A DNA stretch of 42,603 bases from NCBI GenBank assembly GCA_938027655.1, contig CALJAP010000090.1:1-42603 (forward strand), in the 5' to 3' direction. The translations under genes were made by a program, and so were the position numbers. Origin of the DNA: an uncultured bacterium. Lineage in GTDB: Bacteria; Armatimonadota; HRBIN16. Below the pieces are notes generated by a model. It was not told where the DNA came from. It was given only the letters and a program-made list of their open reading frames with translations, and did not search any database. Positions 9,448 to 20,195 of this stretch are shown piece by piece; the stretch's first letter is position 1; each line of letters begins with the position of its first letter.

Positions 9448-10713
9448 ATGTTGCGTGTACTAGCTGAAGAAACTATCGCCACCTGCGAGCCGCCCAACAA
9501 CGGCTCTGGACCATTGTGGTGTTGGGGCGCGCCGCTTATCGCGCGTGTCGGACAGGATGTTTTCGCCAGCATCATGGAGACAGGCGTTGGCATACCGCCA
9601 CTGTGCAATACCCGTCCTCGCCTATACCGCAAGCGAGGCAACGAAGGGTGGCAAATGGTATGGTCTCCACCTGCGTTTCGCGAGCGTGAACCGTGTCCTC
9701 TGGTGGTCTTACCACGTGGCAGGTTGTTCCTTTCGGTCAACACCTCCGTGATGCCCGTCGGCACTCAGTACGGCAGGTGCGAGCCGCGCCTGCTGCAGTT
9801 TTCGCGAGGCGCGCTCTCTGCACCGAAACAGCATACCCCACCCTTCCCGCAAACGGCTACGTTTACCGACCACTCCTATCGCGGAATCGCCGCCGATAGC
9901 CAGCGAGGCGAGATACTGCTCCTGCACATCGACGCCCGCACCAGCGAGTACCACTACGCGCTGTTGAAAAGCGACGGACGCTGGGATGCGCCGGGCATTC
10001 TCTCCTTCCCTATCCGTGCTTGTTATCCGCAGGTGCTGTTGCGCAATCGCGCTGCATACGTGCTTGCGATTGGCGATATTGTGGAGCCGGTCGAGGAGTG
10101 GCGACGCTACAAGCGCGAGAGAACTCAGCGCGAATGGGACTATGTGTTCCGCAGGCTCTTCTTTGCCTGGACACCAAACGTGCTTTCTGAGCCGTTCTCT
10201 GCGCCGCTGGAGATAGACAACGTGGACGCTACAGGCGGACACATCACCAATTTAGACCTGTGGCTGGATAGCGAAGGCACCGCTCATCTGCTGTATTTGC
10301 GCCAGCAGACTACCCCCCTCTTGCGCGAGAAGTACTTTCCCAACCTGCCCCTGCGCACGAGACTGGAGCATTGCGCGGTCAAGGAAGGACACACCGTACT
10401 GAGGCAAACGCTCATGGAGGGCGGTGAGGGATTGAATACCCCCACCCCGCTGTATGCCCGCTTCCACTCGCCCGACGACAAGCGGCTGCTGGTGGTCTAC
10501 GCGGCGTCCCATGCCGACGGCACACGATTTAATGCGCTGCTGCCGCTACTGCCCCAACGCGCAGAATCACAAACCATCCCCCTGCGCGAGCCGTTTAGCG
10601 TCTTTTTCACCGCTTGCGAGCGCGGAGGGAACAAACCGTCGCATACCATAGACCTGTTCGGCATCGCACAGGACGCGAGGGTGCTGCGGTACGCTGGTAT
10701 ACAGACAGGGTAG
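9448..10713 (+). CDS. Hypothetical protein, possibly a beta-propeller-like protein
   Basis: Long ORF; SD gaggagg before ATG 9448; repeated WxxPxxLS/LL-D-G-like segments. Confidence 0.6.
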   Translation: MLRVLAEETIATCEPPNNGSGPLWCWGAPLIARVGQDVFASIMETGVGIPPLCNTRPRLYRKRGNEGWQMVWSPPAFREREPCPLVVLPRGRLFLSVNTSVMPVGTQYGRCEPRLLQFSRGALSAPKQHTPPFPQTATFTDHSYRGIAADSQRGEILLLHIDARTSEYHYALLKSDGRWDAPGILSFPIRACYPQVLLRNRAAYVLAIGDIVEPVEEWRRYKRERTQREWDYVFRRLFFAWTPNVLSEPFSAPLEIDNVDATGGHITNLDLWLDSEGTAHLLYLRQQTTPLLREKYFPNLPLRTRLEHCAVKEGHTVLRQTLMEGGEGLNTPTPLYARFHSPDDKRLLVVYAASHADGTRFNALLPLLPQRAESQTIPLREPFSVFFTACERGGNKPSHTIDLFGIAQDARVLRYAGIQTG

Positions 10714-10732
10714 CGGTCTGCCAAGGCGCGTT

Positions 10733-10764
10733 CTTCTGGAGGGCAGGGCTCCCGCCAAGCCGAC
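10733..10764. repeat. Single arm related to the family A intergenic repeat
   Basis: TTCTGGAGGGCAGGGCTCCCGCCAAGCCGAC resembles the family A arm CTTCTGGAGGGCGAGGCTCCTGCCGAGCC. Confidence 0.45.
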
Positions 10765-10866
10765 TTCCCCCGATTGAGGAGTGTTTACGGCTGAAGCCGT
10801 TCCCTGACAGACGAAGGCAGCCCTCGCTGGCTAAAGAGCCCTGCACAGGCAGGGTGAGGTCAAATA

Positions 10867-11979
10867 CTACCGGGAAAGAACCTCTTGCTCCTCGAACACC
10901 GCGTGGTAAATCACGGTGCGCCCCTGTGCACTGAACACCAGATGGATTTTGCCGTCGTCGGTCTGAATCGCACACGGATAGGCAAAGGCGTCTTCGCCTT
11001 CAAACAGGTTGAACCGGTACGGATAGCTCTTGTCGTTGTCCGTTGAAATCGCAACGGTGAGTGGGGTGCGCTCGGCAGTGGAGTCATTGTAAATGAGCAA
11101 GAGGTGTCCGTTGCGCAGGCGCAGGAACTCCACCGCCGCGTTGGGGTTCTTGAACTCCGTCTCCTTGCCCTCGCTCCAGGTGCGTCCGCCATCGCGCGAC
11201 TCCGCCCGCACGATGCGCCTGTCAGGGGTATCCTCGTAACTGCCTCCAGCCCGGCAGTAACACACCAGATAATCCTCCGTTATCGCCGCCACCGCCGGCT
11301 GCAGGTTGCCCAGCCGCGAGCGGATGCGATTCGTCTCCGTCCAGGTGTGCTTTCGGGAATCGTAGATAAAGAATAGCGAACAGGTCTCCGGCGAGACAAA
11401 CTCCGGGTCCTCCCCTACTTCGTAATAGGCAGGCAACAGGATGTCGCCGTTGGGCAAGGCAAGCGGGCGGTTGCGTACCATCATGCCCTGTGTGAAGCTT
11501 ACTATCATCGGGTCAGACCACGTTTTCGCACCGTCGTTAGAGATTTTCGCCTGAATGATGGATTTGCTCCATGTCGCTCCATAGCGTACGACATAGAACA
11601 GCCACACCTTGCCGTCAGGCGCCTGCCAGATAACGGGGTTGCCCTCAGGGCGGTTAGGCGCATCGGCAATGGCGACAGGCGTCGTCCATTCCTTACTCCC
11701 GTTGGGCAAACGTGCCCCGTAGATAGCGGTATCTTCTGCGTACTCATCGGAGCCTGCATAGAACACCAGATACAGGTCGCCGTTGGACAGTTGCGTGATA
11801 GAGGGTGCGTGCTTGTATTGACCGCCCGGATGTTCGGGACCGAACACGCGCTGCATCGGAACGTTCGCTTTCATCGCAGGTAGCGCCTCCTGTGCGCTTG
11901 TAGATAAAGGGAGCAAAAAGATATTCCACCCCACTGCCAGTAGCACAAGAAAAGGCATGTTGTCCCTCCTTATCCTCAC
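10867..11979 (-). CDS. Secreted sialidase-like (BNR/Asp-box) protein
   Basis: Signal peptide; ISNDGAKTWSDP and ESRDGGRTWSEG Asp-boxes. Confidence 0.8.
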   Translation of the reverse strand: MRIRRDNMPFLVLLAVGWNIFLLPLSTSAQEALPAMKANVPMQRVFGPEHPGGQYKHAPSITQLSNGDLYLVFYAGSDEYAEDTAIYGARLPNGSKEWTTPVAIADAPNRPEGNPVIWQAPDGKVWLFYVVRYGATWSKSIIQAKISNDGAKTWSDPMIVSFTQGMMVRNRPLALPNGDILLPAYYEVGEDPEFVSPETCSLFFIYDSRKHTWTETNRIRSRLGNLQPAVAAITEDYLVCYCRAGGSYEDTPDRRIVRAESRDGGRTWSEGKETEFKNPNAAVEFLRLRNGHLLLIYNDSTAERTPLTVAISTDNDKSYPYRFNLFEGEDAFAYPCAIQTDDGKIHLVFSAQGRTVIYHAVFEEQEVLSR

Positions 11980-11994
11980 CCCTTACCCCAAAGA

Positions 11995-12017
11995 CCCCTC
12001 TCCCACCGGGAGAGGGG
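11995..12017. repeat. Hairpin CCCCTCTCCC-acc-GGGAGAGGGG, family B dispersed repeat
   Basis: Direct reading; similar to hairpins at 36.3-36.5 kb. Confidence 0.65.
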
Positions 12018-12042
12018 CTGCGGAGAGGTTACACACCAAACG

Positions 12043-13080
12043 CTACTTCTCCGCAAACGCGGCGTCAAAGGCGATGCGCGACGGCTCGAAGTCCATTCGC
12101 TTCACGAACGCGCACGCCTCTTTCGCACCGTGCTCGCGGTCCATACCGCTGTCTTCCCACTCGACCGAGAGCGGTCCCTGATAGTTCACTTCGTTCAGCG
12201 CGCGGATGATGCCCTCGAAATCGATGCACCCGCGTCCCAGCGAGCGGAAGTCCCAGTAGCGTTCGGGATGTCCGAAGTTCAGATGCCCGCCGAACACACC
12301 GGACAGGCGCGGCGTAGACGACCAGTACACGTCCTTCATGTGCACGTGGAAGATTCGCTCGCGGAAGGTGCGGATGAACGCCACGTAGTCCACGCCCTGA
12401 TAGCCCAGGTGGCTGGGGTCATAATTGAAGCCGAATCGTCTGTGCCCGTTTACCGCCTCAATTGCCCTCTGCGCGGTGACGATATCGAAGGCGATTTCGG
12501 TCGGATGAACCTCCAGCCCGAAGTACACATCTTCCTGTTCGAACACGTCGAGGATGGGTTTCCATCGCGCCGCAAAGTCGGTAAAGCCTTTATCCACCAG
12601 GTCAGGGGGATTAGGCGGGAAGGAGTACAGGAAGGGCCAAATGGAGCTGCCCGTGAAGCCGTTGACCACCACGCGCTTGAGCTGTGCCTTCACTTCGGGG
12701 GGAGCGGCATTGAACAGCTTGCGAGCAGCGCGGGCGGTATTCTTCATCTCCTCCGCGGCACGCTCTTTCACTCCTTCGGGTTTGCCGTCGCCCCACACGT
12801 AAGGGGGCAAAATCGCCTTGTGCCGCTCATCGATATGATCACACACCGCCTGCCCCACCAGATGGTTGCTAATCGCGAAGCACTTCAGCCCGTATTTGCT
12901 CAGTATCTCCCAGCGCGATTCTACATAGCCGTCCTGCGACAGCGCTTTGTCCACCTCGAAGTGGTCGCCCCAGCAGGCGAGCTCCAGACCGTCGTAGCCG
13001 AACTCTTTCGCCTTCTTCGCCATCTCCTCCAGTGGCAGGTCTGCCCACTGTCCGGTGAACAGCGTAACCGGTCGCGCCAT
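12043..13080 (-). CDS. Sugar phosphate isomerase/epimerase (xylose-isomerase-like TIM barrel)
   Basis: [59 protein letters not shown]. Confidence 0.85.
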   Translation of the reverse strand: MARPVTLFTGQWADLPLEEMAKKAKEFGYDGLELACWGDHFEVDKALSQDGYVESRWEILSKYGLKCFAISNHLVGQAVCDHIDERHKAILPPYVWGDGKPEGVKERAAEEMKNTARAARKLFNAAPPEVKAQLKRVVVNGFTGSSIWPFLYSFPPNPPDLVDKGFTDFAARWKPILDVFEQEDVYFGLEVHPTEIAFDIVTAQRAIEAVNGHRRFGFNYDPSHLGYQGVDYVAFIRTFRERIFHVHMKDVYWSSTPRLSGVFGGHLNFGHPERYWDFRSLGRGCIDFEGIIRALNEVNYQGPLSVEWEDSGMDREHGAKEACAFVKRMDFEPSRIAFDAAFAEK

Positions 13081-13153
13081 AGCGAATCCCTCCTTCAGCA
13101 AGGTTTTCACCCTTCGATTCGCCCTGCGGCGCCGCCTTCCTGCTTGCGTGCGT

Positions 13154-13804
13154 TTAGACCATCCCTCGTTTCTCCATCTGCTTATACAGCACCAGCGAGT
13201 AAATCACCGGCGCAAACACCAGTAATAAGAACAGTACAAAGCAGACGGCAGGTGGCACGCCCAGCCAAACCGCTGCCGCCCCCAACACCCCGGCAAGCGA
13301 GTAGAGGCGTGCAGACAGATGATGAGTCTTGTCCCACACAGCGTCGCTGGCGAGCGTCCACGGTGTACGCACGCCTACCCAGAAGTTACGCTTGACCCTG
13401 CCCAACAGCAATCCGATTCCGCCGAACAGCAGGAAGATGCCGCCAATCAGCGCGCGTGATACGTCCAGCTGGGGGTGCAGCGCCGCCTGTAAGGCAACCA
13501 CGTGGATATACGCCATCAGCGCAAGCACCAGTACCACGATGAGGTTGTAGGTGGAGCGGAACGGCTCGATCTTAAAGCCCTTTGGCGAGAGTCAGGGTAA
13601 TGCCAGAAACAGCAGGAACATCCCCGCCAACATGCCCGGCAGGAAGAAGGTGCCAAATGACCTACTGCTCCACCCGTCCACCTCGCCCTTCCAGTTCCAG
13701 TGTGTGGGTATCCTGTCGGGCAACGACGGATAGAGCCACAGCGAGTACGCCAGCGTGGCTGCAATCAGCAACAGCCCACAGAGAAACGCAGTACGAGTTG
13801 TCAT
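13154..13804 (-). pseudogene. SdpI/DUF1648-like membrane protein interrupted by in-frame TGA at 13592-13594
   Basis: N-part MTTRTAFLCGLL...RIPTHWNWKGEVDGWSSRSFGTFFLPG...LALP, TGA, then same-frame LSPKGFKIEPFRSTYNLIVVLVLALMAY... Confidence 0.75.
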
Positions 13805-13940
13805 GTGAAACACCTCCGGTGAATACGACACCGTGGGGGAGAGGTTCAATCGCTTTATTTTTCAAAGTTCATCAATCGTGGGGTTCAGTTGCCTGCATCA
13901 CAGTAATCACGCTTGACAGACCACTCAGGCAACTATACCC

Positions 13941-16625
13941 CTATTTTGTCGCGACTGGTCGGCGTGCCGTCGCAACCACCTCGTACCAGAGCGTCCGGTA
14001 CTGTGCCCCAATCTGAATCACTGCTCGACCGCTGGGATCGCGGCTCACAGGCAGCTTTACCTTGCGCGCACCGCGTTCATCCAGAGCGTACGCCTGCACC
14101 GCGTCGGCGGGCATCGGCAGAGTGATGCGAGCGGGAATACCCTCCACCAGCGTGGGCGCGGTTCCCCAGTTATCGCGCACCGTCACGCGGTTATCGCCCA
14201 GCTCCTCCCAGCCCCAGCCGGTGTTCTGCACGTAACCGGTGGCGGTGATGAGCAACTGTGTGGTCTGGGTGACCTGTGAAGAGAGTGCGCCCTGCTTGAC
14301 GGTGAGGGTAATCACGCCGAAGCCGTTCTGGCGCGTACTTCCGGGTTCTATCACGACGCCATCGCCCAGGTCAAACAGCCTGCCTCCGCCGAAGCCTATG
14401 ACCGCCTTCGTGCGCGCTGTGGAGATTGTCACAACACCTTTGCCGGACAACTTCCAATCCCACTTCAATTGCCCGGTGTCGGAAGTAAGGGTATCGCCAG
14501 AGGTGTTCACCTGCTCAGGGCGCAGGGCGTCAGGAGGTATCGTCTGCCCTTCCAGTGCCACTGCAACGCGGTGCTTGAGAGCAATCTCCCCACGTAAGCC
14601 CACAAACGAACCGTCCGCTATACCCCACATCCAGCTACCGCACAGGGCATTTATTACCTGTTCGCGGCTCAGCGACGCCACCACCAGCTGTTGCGCAGGC
14701 GACACGTCTCCCCGCAGGAACATCGCCCCCGCCGAGACTAAACTTACCCACTGCACAGGGTGCTGGTCGATGTCGAAGAAACCGGTAATCTTGCGGGTGT
14801 CCAAGTTATCGCGGCGGTGCGAATAGGTGTAGAAGTAAATCGCGTCCCAATCCTGTAACAATCCGTACGCCGCCGCAATGAGCAGTCCCTCCCCGGTAAA
14901 GGTATTCGGGGCGGGATGGTTGTACTCGGTAAGCGTGTGGGGTTTGCCCAGCACCCGCTTCGGCGCGAGCCATGTGAGCGTGCCGCCGCGCTCGTTCGCC
15001 ATCGAGATGTTGCGGATGTACCAGTTGAGGTTGTCCCACACTCCACCGGGGAACTCAGGATGTTGCCAGTACGCATGTGTGTCCACCGTGTCCATCTGCG
15101 CCATTGGGTGAGGCATAGTAAAGCCAACAGCAGTGCCCGTCACCAGCGCACGCACGCCCAGATCGTTCTTCAAGTAACGGTAGATGCTCATCCAGTATTG
15201 CTCTTCAGTGTCCTGTAAGAAGCGGAGCCAGTCTTTTTGAATGGGTTCGTGCGTGGCTCCCCAGTTGCTGCGCAGCACATTGGCAACCGTCTTCGCCTCC
15301 AGTGTTTGCCCCTCCGGCAGCCCGCGCAAGGTACCGCCCGGGCGCAGCGATACCCCTGTTATCCAGTACGTGCCGGTCTGTAAACCCATGTTGGTGAAAA
15401 GCACCCGCGCGTTCTCATCGCTCTGGCTTACCACAAAGGTATACTCGTAGCGCTGCCATGATGTCGCGAGCGGAACCGATATCCACGGACCCAGACCTTG
15501 CCACGGTTCATGCGCCATCGCCACTGCCACAGTAAAATTGCGAGCGGTGTTCGCCTTTGCCCAGAAGGAGAGGGTGTACAGCCCGTTGCCGCTCACCGTC
15601 AGCCCCGATTGCGACCACTGAACATGCCACCCTTGCGTGCCTGTACGGGTGACCTGAATGCGGACGGAACGGGTGTATCCCGATGGGGCGTCGGTTACCA
15701 CCGTCGCCGTTGCCTGAGCGCCCTCAAACTGTTCCAGGTACCAGCCCGTCGTGCCTCCGGTATAGTTGCCGTTGGTAATTATCTCCTGCCCCAGCGGTTC
15801 GCTACGTTCGCCCCATGCCTGACGTAAAGCCTGTGTGTTGCCGTACCTGGCGATAAGCCACTCGTTCCACTGCCTCTGCAGGTCCGCCTGGAACACCGCC
15901 GGAATACGGTCGGTCACTCCGCCCAGAAAGCCGTACACCAGCCCGTTCTCGTTGTTTACCTCCACGAACGCGACGGCGGGGTCCTGCGCGTACGTCAAGC
16001 CCGTGTAGGGGTTACGATGGGTGAGCAGTAGCCGTGCATACTCTTTCTGCAGCTCCAGCATCGGCTGGTAGAAAAAGCCGATGACGTGCTGGTCTTTCTG
16101 GTCGGAGAGGCTTTCTATCTCCGCAGGCAGTCCGTCGGACGCGAAGAAGCGACGATGAACCAGCAAGTTGATGTTCGCATAGACGCCCACCTTCTTCAGC
16201 TGCGCGAAGAAGTAGTCCAGGTTGTCCAGAGCCTGTGCGTTCAGCTGGCGCGAGTTGCCCTTCGAGTAGTCGATCAGGGATGGGTTCGCCCATGGCGCGT
16301 CCATGTGGTGGAAGCGCACCACATTCACCCCAGCCTTTGCCAGACGCAGAGCCACCTTCGGCGCATTCGCTTTGTGCTGGAAGCAGGAGCTCGCGCTCAT
16401 ATTCACTCCCCAGAAGCGGATGCGCTGACTACCCACGTACAGATGCCCGTCTGTGCCCACGTGCACGTGCCCGAACTTCCCTGCAGGGCGGTGCAGCAGG
16501 ACACTCAGGTCGGCAACGCCGGTGGGAGCAACATCCCACGGCACCACAAAAGAGAAAAGGTCATCCTGTGCCAGCAAACTTTTCGCCAGCACTATCAGGA
16601 TAAGGGAAAGCCAGCAGTTCTTCAT
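13941..16625 (-). CDS. Secreted glycoside-hydrolase-like protein (GH5-like TIM barrel) with inserted carbohydrate-binding module
   Basis: Signal peptide; RFWGVNMSASSCF, VNVVRFHHMDAPW, FVEVNNEN; CBM4/9-like segment ITNGNYTGGTTGWYLEQFEGAQATATV...SFWAKANTARNFTVAV. Confidence 0.75.
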   Translation of the reverse strand: MKNCWLSLILIVLAKSLLAQDDLFSFVVPWDVAPTGVADLSVLLHRPAGKFGHVHVGTDGHLYVGSQRIRFWGVNMSASSCFQHKANAPKVALRLAKAGVNVVRFHHMDAPWANPSLIDYSKGNSRQLNAQALDNLDYFFAQLKKVGVYANINLLVHRRFFASDGLPAEIESLSDQKDQHVIGFFYQPMLELQKEYARLLLTHRNPYTGLTYAQDPAVAFVEVNNENGLVYGFLGGVTDRIPAVFQADLQRQWNEWLIARYGNTQALRQAWGERSEPLGQEIITNGNYTGGTTGWYLEQFEGAQATATVVTDAPSGYTRSVRIQVTRTGTQGWHVQWSQSGLTVSGNGLYTLSFWAKANTARNFTVAVAMAHEPWQGLGPWISVPLATSWQRYEYTFVVSQSDENARVLFTNMGLQTGTYWITGVSLRPGGTLRGLPEGQTLEAKTVANVLRSNWGATHEPIQKDWLRFLQDTEEQYWMSIYRYLKNDLGVRALVTGTAVGFTMPHPMAQMDTVDTHAYWQHPEFPGGVWDNLNWYIRNISMANERGGTLTWLAPKRVLGKPHTLTEYNHPAPNTFTGEGLLIAAAYGLLQDWDAIYFYTYSHRRDNLDTRKITGFFDIDQHPVQWVSLVSAGAMFLRGDVSPAQQLVVASLSREQVINALCGSWMWGIADGSFVGLRGEIALKHRVAVALEGQTIPPDALRPEQVNTSGDTLTSDTGQLKWDWKLSGKGVVTISTARTKAVIGFGGGRLFDLGDGVVIEPGSTRQNGFGVITLTVKQGALSSQVTQTTQLLITATGYVQNTGWGWEELGDNRVTVRDNWGTAPTLVEGIPARITLPMPADAVQAYALDERGARKVKLPVSRDPSGRAVIQIGAQYRTLWYEVVATARRPVATK

Positions 16626-16688
16626 GGATTCCTCCCGTATCAGAGTGGGTTTACCTTCCCAACCTCAGACCGGGCACAGACGGCAACC

Positions 16689-17297
16689 TCAGAGAACCAC
16701 CCACGCGGACATGACACTGCTCAGCAGGTCACACTTCCACTTGCCATCTTCGCCCTTTACCACAATCACGTTCCAGTCGTCGTTCTTGCCTCCGCGCGTT
16801 ACCGAGGTCTTCACAGTTGCCCGGTTTTCCTGAGTGGTGACCTCTTTGATAGAGTAGGCGTCGATGGTTACGTCCATGCCGAGCTGCTTCGCCATATCGA
16901 AGACTCGCTGGACGTCCTGCCCGCTTTTCACGAAACCGAGAAATCCCGTCCACACGCAGGACTGGTATATCTTCTCATAGTCTTTTGCCTTCAGAGCGTC
17001 CAGAAACTGGCGTGCGGCGTACTGGGGTGAGCGCATGTAGATGAAGTAATACCAGCCCGCTACGCCTGCTGCCGCCAGCAGGATGATGACCAGTATCACC
17101 GCAAGTGCCCCACCGCCTTTGCCGCCAGAGCTTCTGGGCACGGATTGCGCTGTGCGTCGTGTCCGGGGCGTTATCTGGGGAGCCTCTTTCGCCAGCTTCG
17201 CCACGCGCTCCGCTTCCTCGCCCGTCAACGGGGCAAAGCACACGCTGCACGCGGCTAGCCCTTCTTTTACTTCTGCACCGCACTTTGGGCACTTCAT
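16689..17297 (-). CDS. Zinc-ribbon membrane-anchored protein
   Basis: MKCPKCGAEVKEGLAACSVCFAPL, then one TM segment and NTF2-like tail. Confidence 0.75.
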   Translation of the reverse strand: MKCPKCGAEVKEGLAACSVCFAPLTGEEAERVAKLAKEAPQITPRTRRTAQSVPRSSGGKGGGALAVILVIILLAAAGVAGWYYFIYMRSPQYAARQFLDALKAKDYEKIYQSCVWTGFLGFVKSGQDVQRVFDMAKQLGMDVTIDAYSIKEVTTQENRATVKTSVTRGGKNDDWNVIVVKGEDGKWKCDLLSSVMSAWVVL

Positions 17298-17317
17298 GGC
17301 AATACCCTCCTTGTGGA

Positions 17318-17722
17318 TTAAATCAACTCCTCGCGCAGCCGGCGGTCGTACTCCGCTCGCCGCGCGGGGTCGGAAAGGATGTTGTAGGCGGCGTTGATTT
17401 GCTTCATCCGCTCTTCCGCCTGCTGTCGTGCTCGTGCATCCGGCTGTTTGTCGGGATGATACTTGAGTGCAAGCTGGCGGTAAGCGGCTTTAATCACCTC
17501 CGGCGAGGCGTTGGGACTGACTTCCAACAGGTCGTACAACGTGTCTCGACGCGGAGGTGGTTGCGTGCGCGGAGGCGGAGGCTGGTAGGTGGTCTGCTGG
17601 TAGCGATAGGAGTGGGTTGTCTTGACCTGCCTCGACGCTGCCCACAGCGACCAGAAGAACACCAGCCAGAAAATCGGAAACTTCCACGCCAGAATGAACG
17701 AAATCAACGCCACCAGACACAT
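17318..17722 (-). CDS. Membrane-anchored J-domain protein
   Basis: N-terminal hydrophobic segment; [31 protein letters not shown]...[14 protein letters not shown] with HPD. Confidence 0.9.
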   Translation of the reverse strand: MCLVALISFILAWKFPIFWLVFFWSLWAASRQVKTTHSYRYQQTTYQPPPPRTQPPPRRDTLYDLLEVSPNASPEVIKAAYRQLALKYHPDKQPDARARQQAEERMKQINAAYNILSDPARRAEYDRRLREELI

Positions 17723-17729
17723 GGTAACC

Positions 17730-19259
17730 CTACTCCATTAGCGCTGCCACCTCGGCGAAATCCGCTTTCAGGTGCTGGTACAGCTTGCGATAGAGCGCGT
17801 AATACCGCTCGTAGGCGCGATGGGCGTCGGGGTTGGCAGGCGTGTTGCTCACCACCTCGATGGTGGCGTGACAGGCTTCGGGAACGCTCTGCCATATGCC
17901 CGTGCCCACACCCGCCAGCAGAGCCACGCCGAACGCCGGACCCTCATCCACGTTGATGGTCACGTGGTCGTAGCCCGATACATCGGCGAGAATCTGCCTC
18001 CATACCGCACTGCGTGCCCCTCCGCCCGATGCCCGTACCTGTGTAATCGGCAAGCGCATCTCGCGCAGGATTTCAAAAGAGTCACGCAAGCCGAACGCCA
18101 CCCCCTCCAGTATCGCTCGGGCGAAGTGCGACCGGTCGGAGCGCAGGGTGATGCCGAAGAAGACGCCTCGCGCGTGGGGGTCGGCGTGTGGGGTGCGCTC
18201 GCCCGTGAGGTAGGGCAGGAAAATCAATCCCTCTGTGCCCAGCGGAGCCTGCGCTGCCTCGGCGGTGATGAGCTCATAGGGGTCTACGCCCATCGCGGAG
18301 GCAACGCTCTTCTCCTCGGTAGCGAAGGCATCACGCCACCAGCGCAGACTACCTCCTGCCGACAGCATCACGCCCATCACGTGCCATTTGCCGGGCACTG
18401 CGTGGCAGAAGGTGTGCGTGCGCAAGCCGGGGTCCACCACCGGCTCGTCCGCAAAGGCGAACACCACACCCGACGTACCCACCGACACCGACACCACGCC
18501 CGTTTCCACAATGCCGTTGCCCACTGCACCCGCCGCCTGGTCACCGCCGCCGCCAACAACGGGAGTGCCCTCTTTCAGTCCTGTTGCTGCCGCCGCTTCG
18601 GCAGTGATGCGCCCGGTGATTTCCGGCGACTCGTACACCGTGGGCATCCACTGGCGCGGGACGCCGATAGCATCCAGCACCTCGTCCGCCCACTGACGCT
18701 TGCGCACGTTGAACAGCGACGTGCCCGAAGCGTCGGACACCTCCGTTGCGTACTCGCCGGTGAGCAGGTAGCGGATGTAGTCTTTGGGTAACAGCACCTT
18801 GCGTACGCGGGCGTACGCCTCCGGCTCATTGTTGCGTAGCCAGATAATCTTGCCTGCCTGAAAGCCCGTGAGCACCGGGTTGGAGGTCAGCTCCACCACA
18901 CGCTCGCGCCCGACGGTTTCGGTAATCCACGCGCATTCCGCCGCCGTGCGCTGGTCGCACCACAAGATAGCGGGGCGGATGACCTGATTGTTCTGGTCGA
19001 GGAATACCGAGCCGTGCATCTGCCCCGATAAGCCTACGCCCTGCACCTGCTCGCCGGTGATGCCTGCCTGCCGTAATACCTCGCGGATGCTCTCGCAGGT
19101 AGCTCGCCACCAGTCGGCAGGTTCCTGCTCCGCCCAGAGGGGTTTGGGGGTATACAGTGGGTACTCGCTCACCGCGCGGGCGACCACCTTCCCGCGCTGG
19201 TCGATGAGCAACGCCTTCGTGCCGCTGGTACCGACGTCGACGCCCAGCAGATATGCCAT
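17730..19259 (-). CDS. xylB: Xylulokinase
   Basis: [62 protein letters not shown]. Confidence 0.93.
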   Translation of the reverse strand: MAYLLGVDVGTSGTKALLIDQRGKVVARAVSEYPLYTPKPLWAEQEPADWWRATCESIREVLRQAGITGEQVQGVGLSGQMHGSVFLDQNNQVIRPAILWCDQRTAAECAWITETVGRERVVELTSNPVLTGFQAGKIIWLRNNEPEAYARVRKVLLPKDYIRYLLTGEYATEVSDASGTSLFNVRKRQWADEVLDAIGVPRQWMPTVYESPEITGRITAEAAAATGLKEGTPVVGGGGDQAAGAVGNGIVETGVVSVSVGTSGVVFAFADEPVVDPGLRTHTFCHAVPGKWHVMGVMLSAGGSLRWWRDAFATEEKSVASAMGVDPYELITAEAAQAPLGTEGLIFLPYLTGERTPHADPHARGVFFGITLRSDRSHFARAILEGVAFGLRDSFEILREMRLPITQVRASGGGARSAVWRQILADVSGYDHVTINVDEGPAFGVALLAGVGTGIWQSVPEACHATIEVVSNTPANPDAHRAYERYYALYRKLYQHLKADFAEVAALME

Positions 19260-19272
19260 TGTCACCCTCCCG

Positions 19273-20109
19273 CTACACAAACTGGCTGAGGTATCGCTTG
19301 CCGGCGAGGAAGCCCTCCTCACGCCCGAACGCGCTGTCCTCATGCTCGATGGAGAGCACGCCGTCGTAGCCAACAGCCCTCAACGCGCCGATGTACTCAC
19401 CCCAGCGCACCGCGCCGAAGCCCGGGATGACGTAGCGCCACCAGCCGTGCGCTTGATTGCCCAGCCAGCGCAGCTTGTCCTCGCGAATCTCGGTGTCCTT
19501 CGCATGCGTGTGGAAGATACGCTTGCCGAAATGATGCACGGCTGCGATGTAGTCGATGCCCTGCCATATCAGGTGCGAGGGGTCAAAGTTCAAGCCGAAG
19601 TTCTCATGCGGGATAGCGTCGAACATGCACTTCCAGTGCTCCAAGCCCTGCATGTTGGTGGCATACCAGTTCTCCAGCGCGATTTTGATGCCGCGCTCGC
19701 CCGCGTAATCCAGTACCGGCGGGAAGACCTGCGTGCAGTCCTCCTGAATGGTCTTGAACTTATCCTTGCCGGGCAAAGGCATTCCGCCGAGAGTGCATAC
19801 CACTTCCACGCCCAGCAGCTGCGCGGCGTCCACCGCTTTCTTCAGCAGGTCAATCACTTTCGCACGCTCCTGCGGGTCAGCCGGAGTGGTGTTGGTGTAC
19901 ATTGCCACACTGCTGATGCGCAGGGCGCGTCGTTCCATCAGCTCCAGAACGCGCTCGGCATCCGCCTGCGTGAAGTTCGTGATGTCGATATGTTTGGAAC
20001 CCGGTCCGGAGGCTACTTCCAGCGCGGCGAAGCCGTGCTCGCCGGCGAAAGCTGCCACTACCTCCAGCGGTTCCCCACCAAACGGCGCGGTCAATATGCC
20101 GATTTCCAT
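19273..20109 (-). CDS. Sugar phosphate isomerase/epimerase
   Basis: ALENWYATN, GLNFDPSHLIWQGIDYIAAVHHFGKRIFHTHAKD, LSIEHEDS. Confidence 0.88.
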   Translation of the reverse strand: MEIGILTAPFGGEPLEVVAAFAGEHGFAALEVASGPGSKHIDITNFTQADAERVLELMERRALRISSVAMYTNTTPADPQERAKVIDLLKKAVDAAQLLGVEVVCTLGGMPLPGKDKFKTIQEDCTQVFPPVLDYAGERGIKIALENWYATNMQGLEHWKCMFDAIPHENFGLNFDPSHLIWQGIDYIAAVHHFGKRIFHTHAKDTEIREDKLRWLGNQAHGWWRYVIPGFGAVRWGEYIGALRAVGYDGVLSIEHEDSAFGREEGFLAGKRYLSQFV

Positions 20110-20195
20110 GCGTTGAACACTCCTTTCCTCTGTGCTGACAGTGTTAGAGTACGCTTTCGGGGGCGAGCAAGGCGATTCCTGCAAGTGCGGTTATT

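Noticed and set aside
12130-13395. 421-aa plus-strand ORF
   Set aside because: Antisense to the isomerase and SdpI genes; composition typical of shadow ORFs.
13592-13594. Selenocysteine recoding at the TGA
   Set aside because: No Sec family known for SdpI and no obvious SECIS-like stem just downstream; a mutation or base error is simpler.
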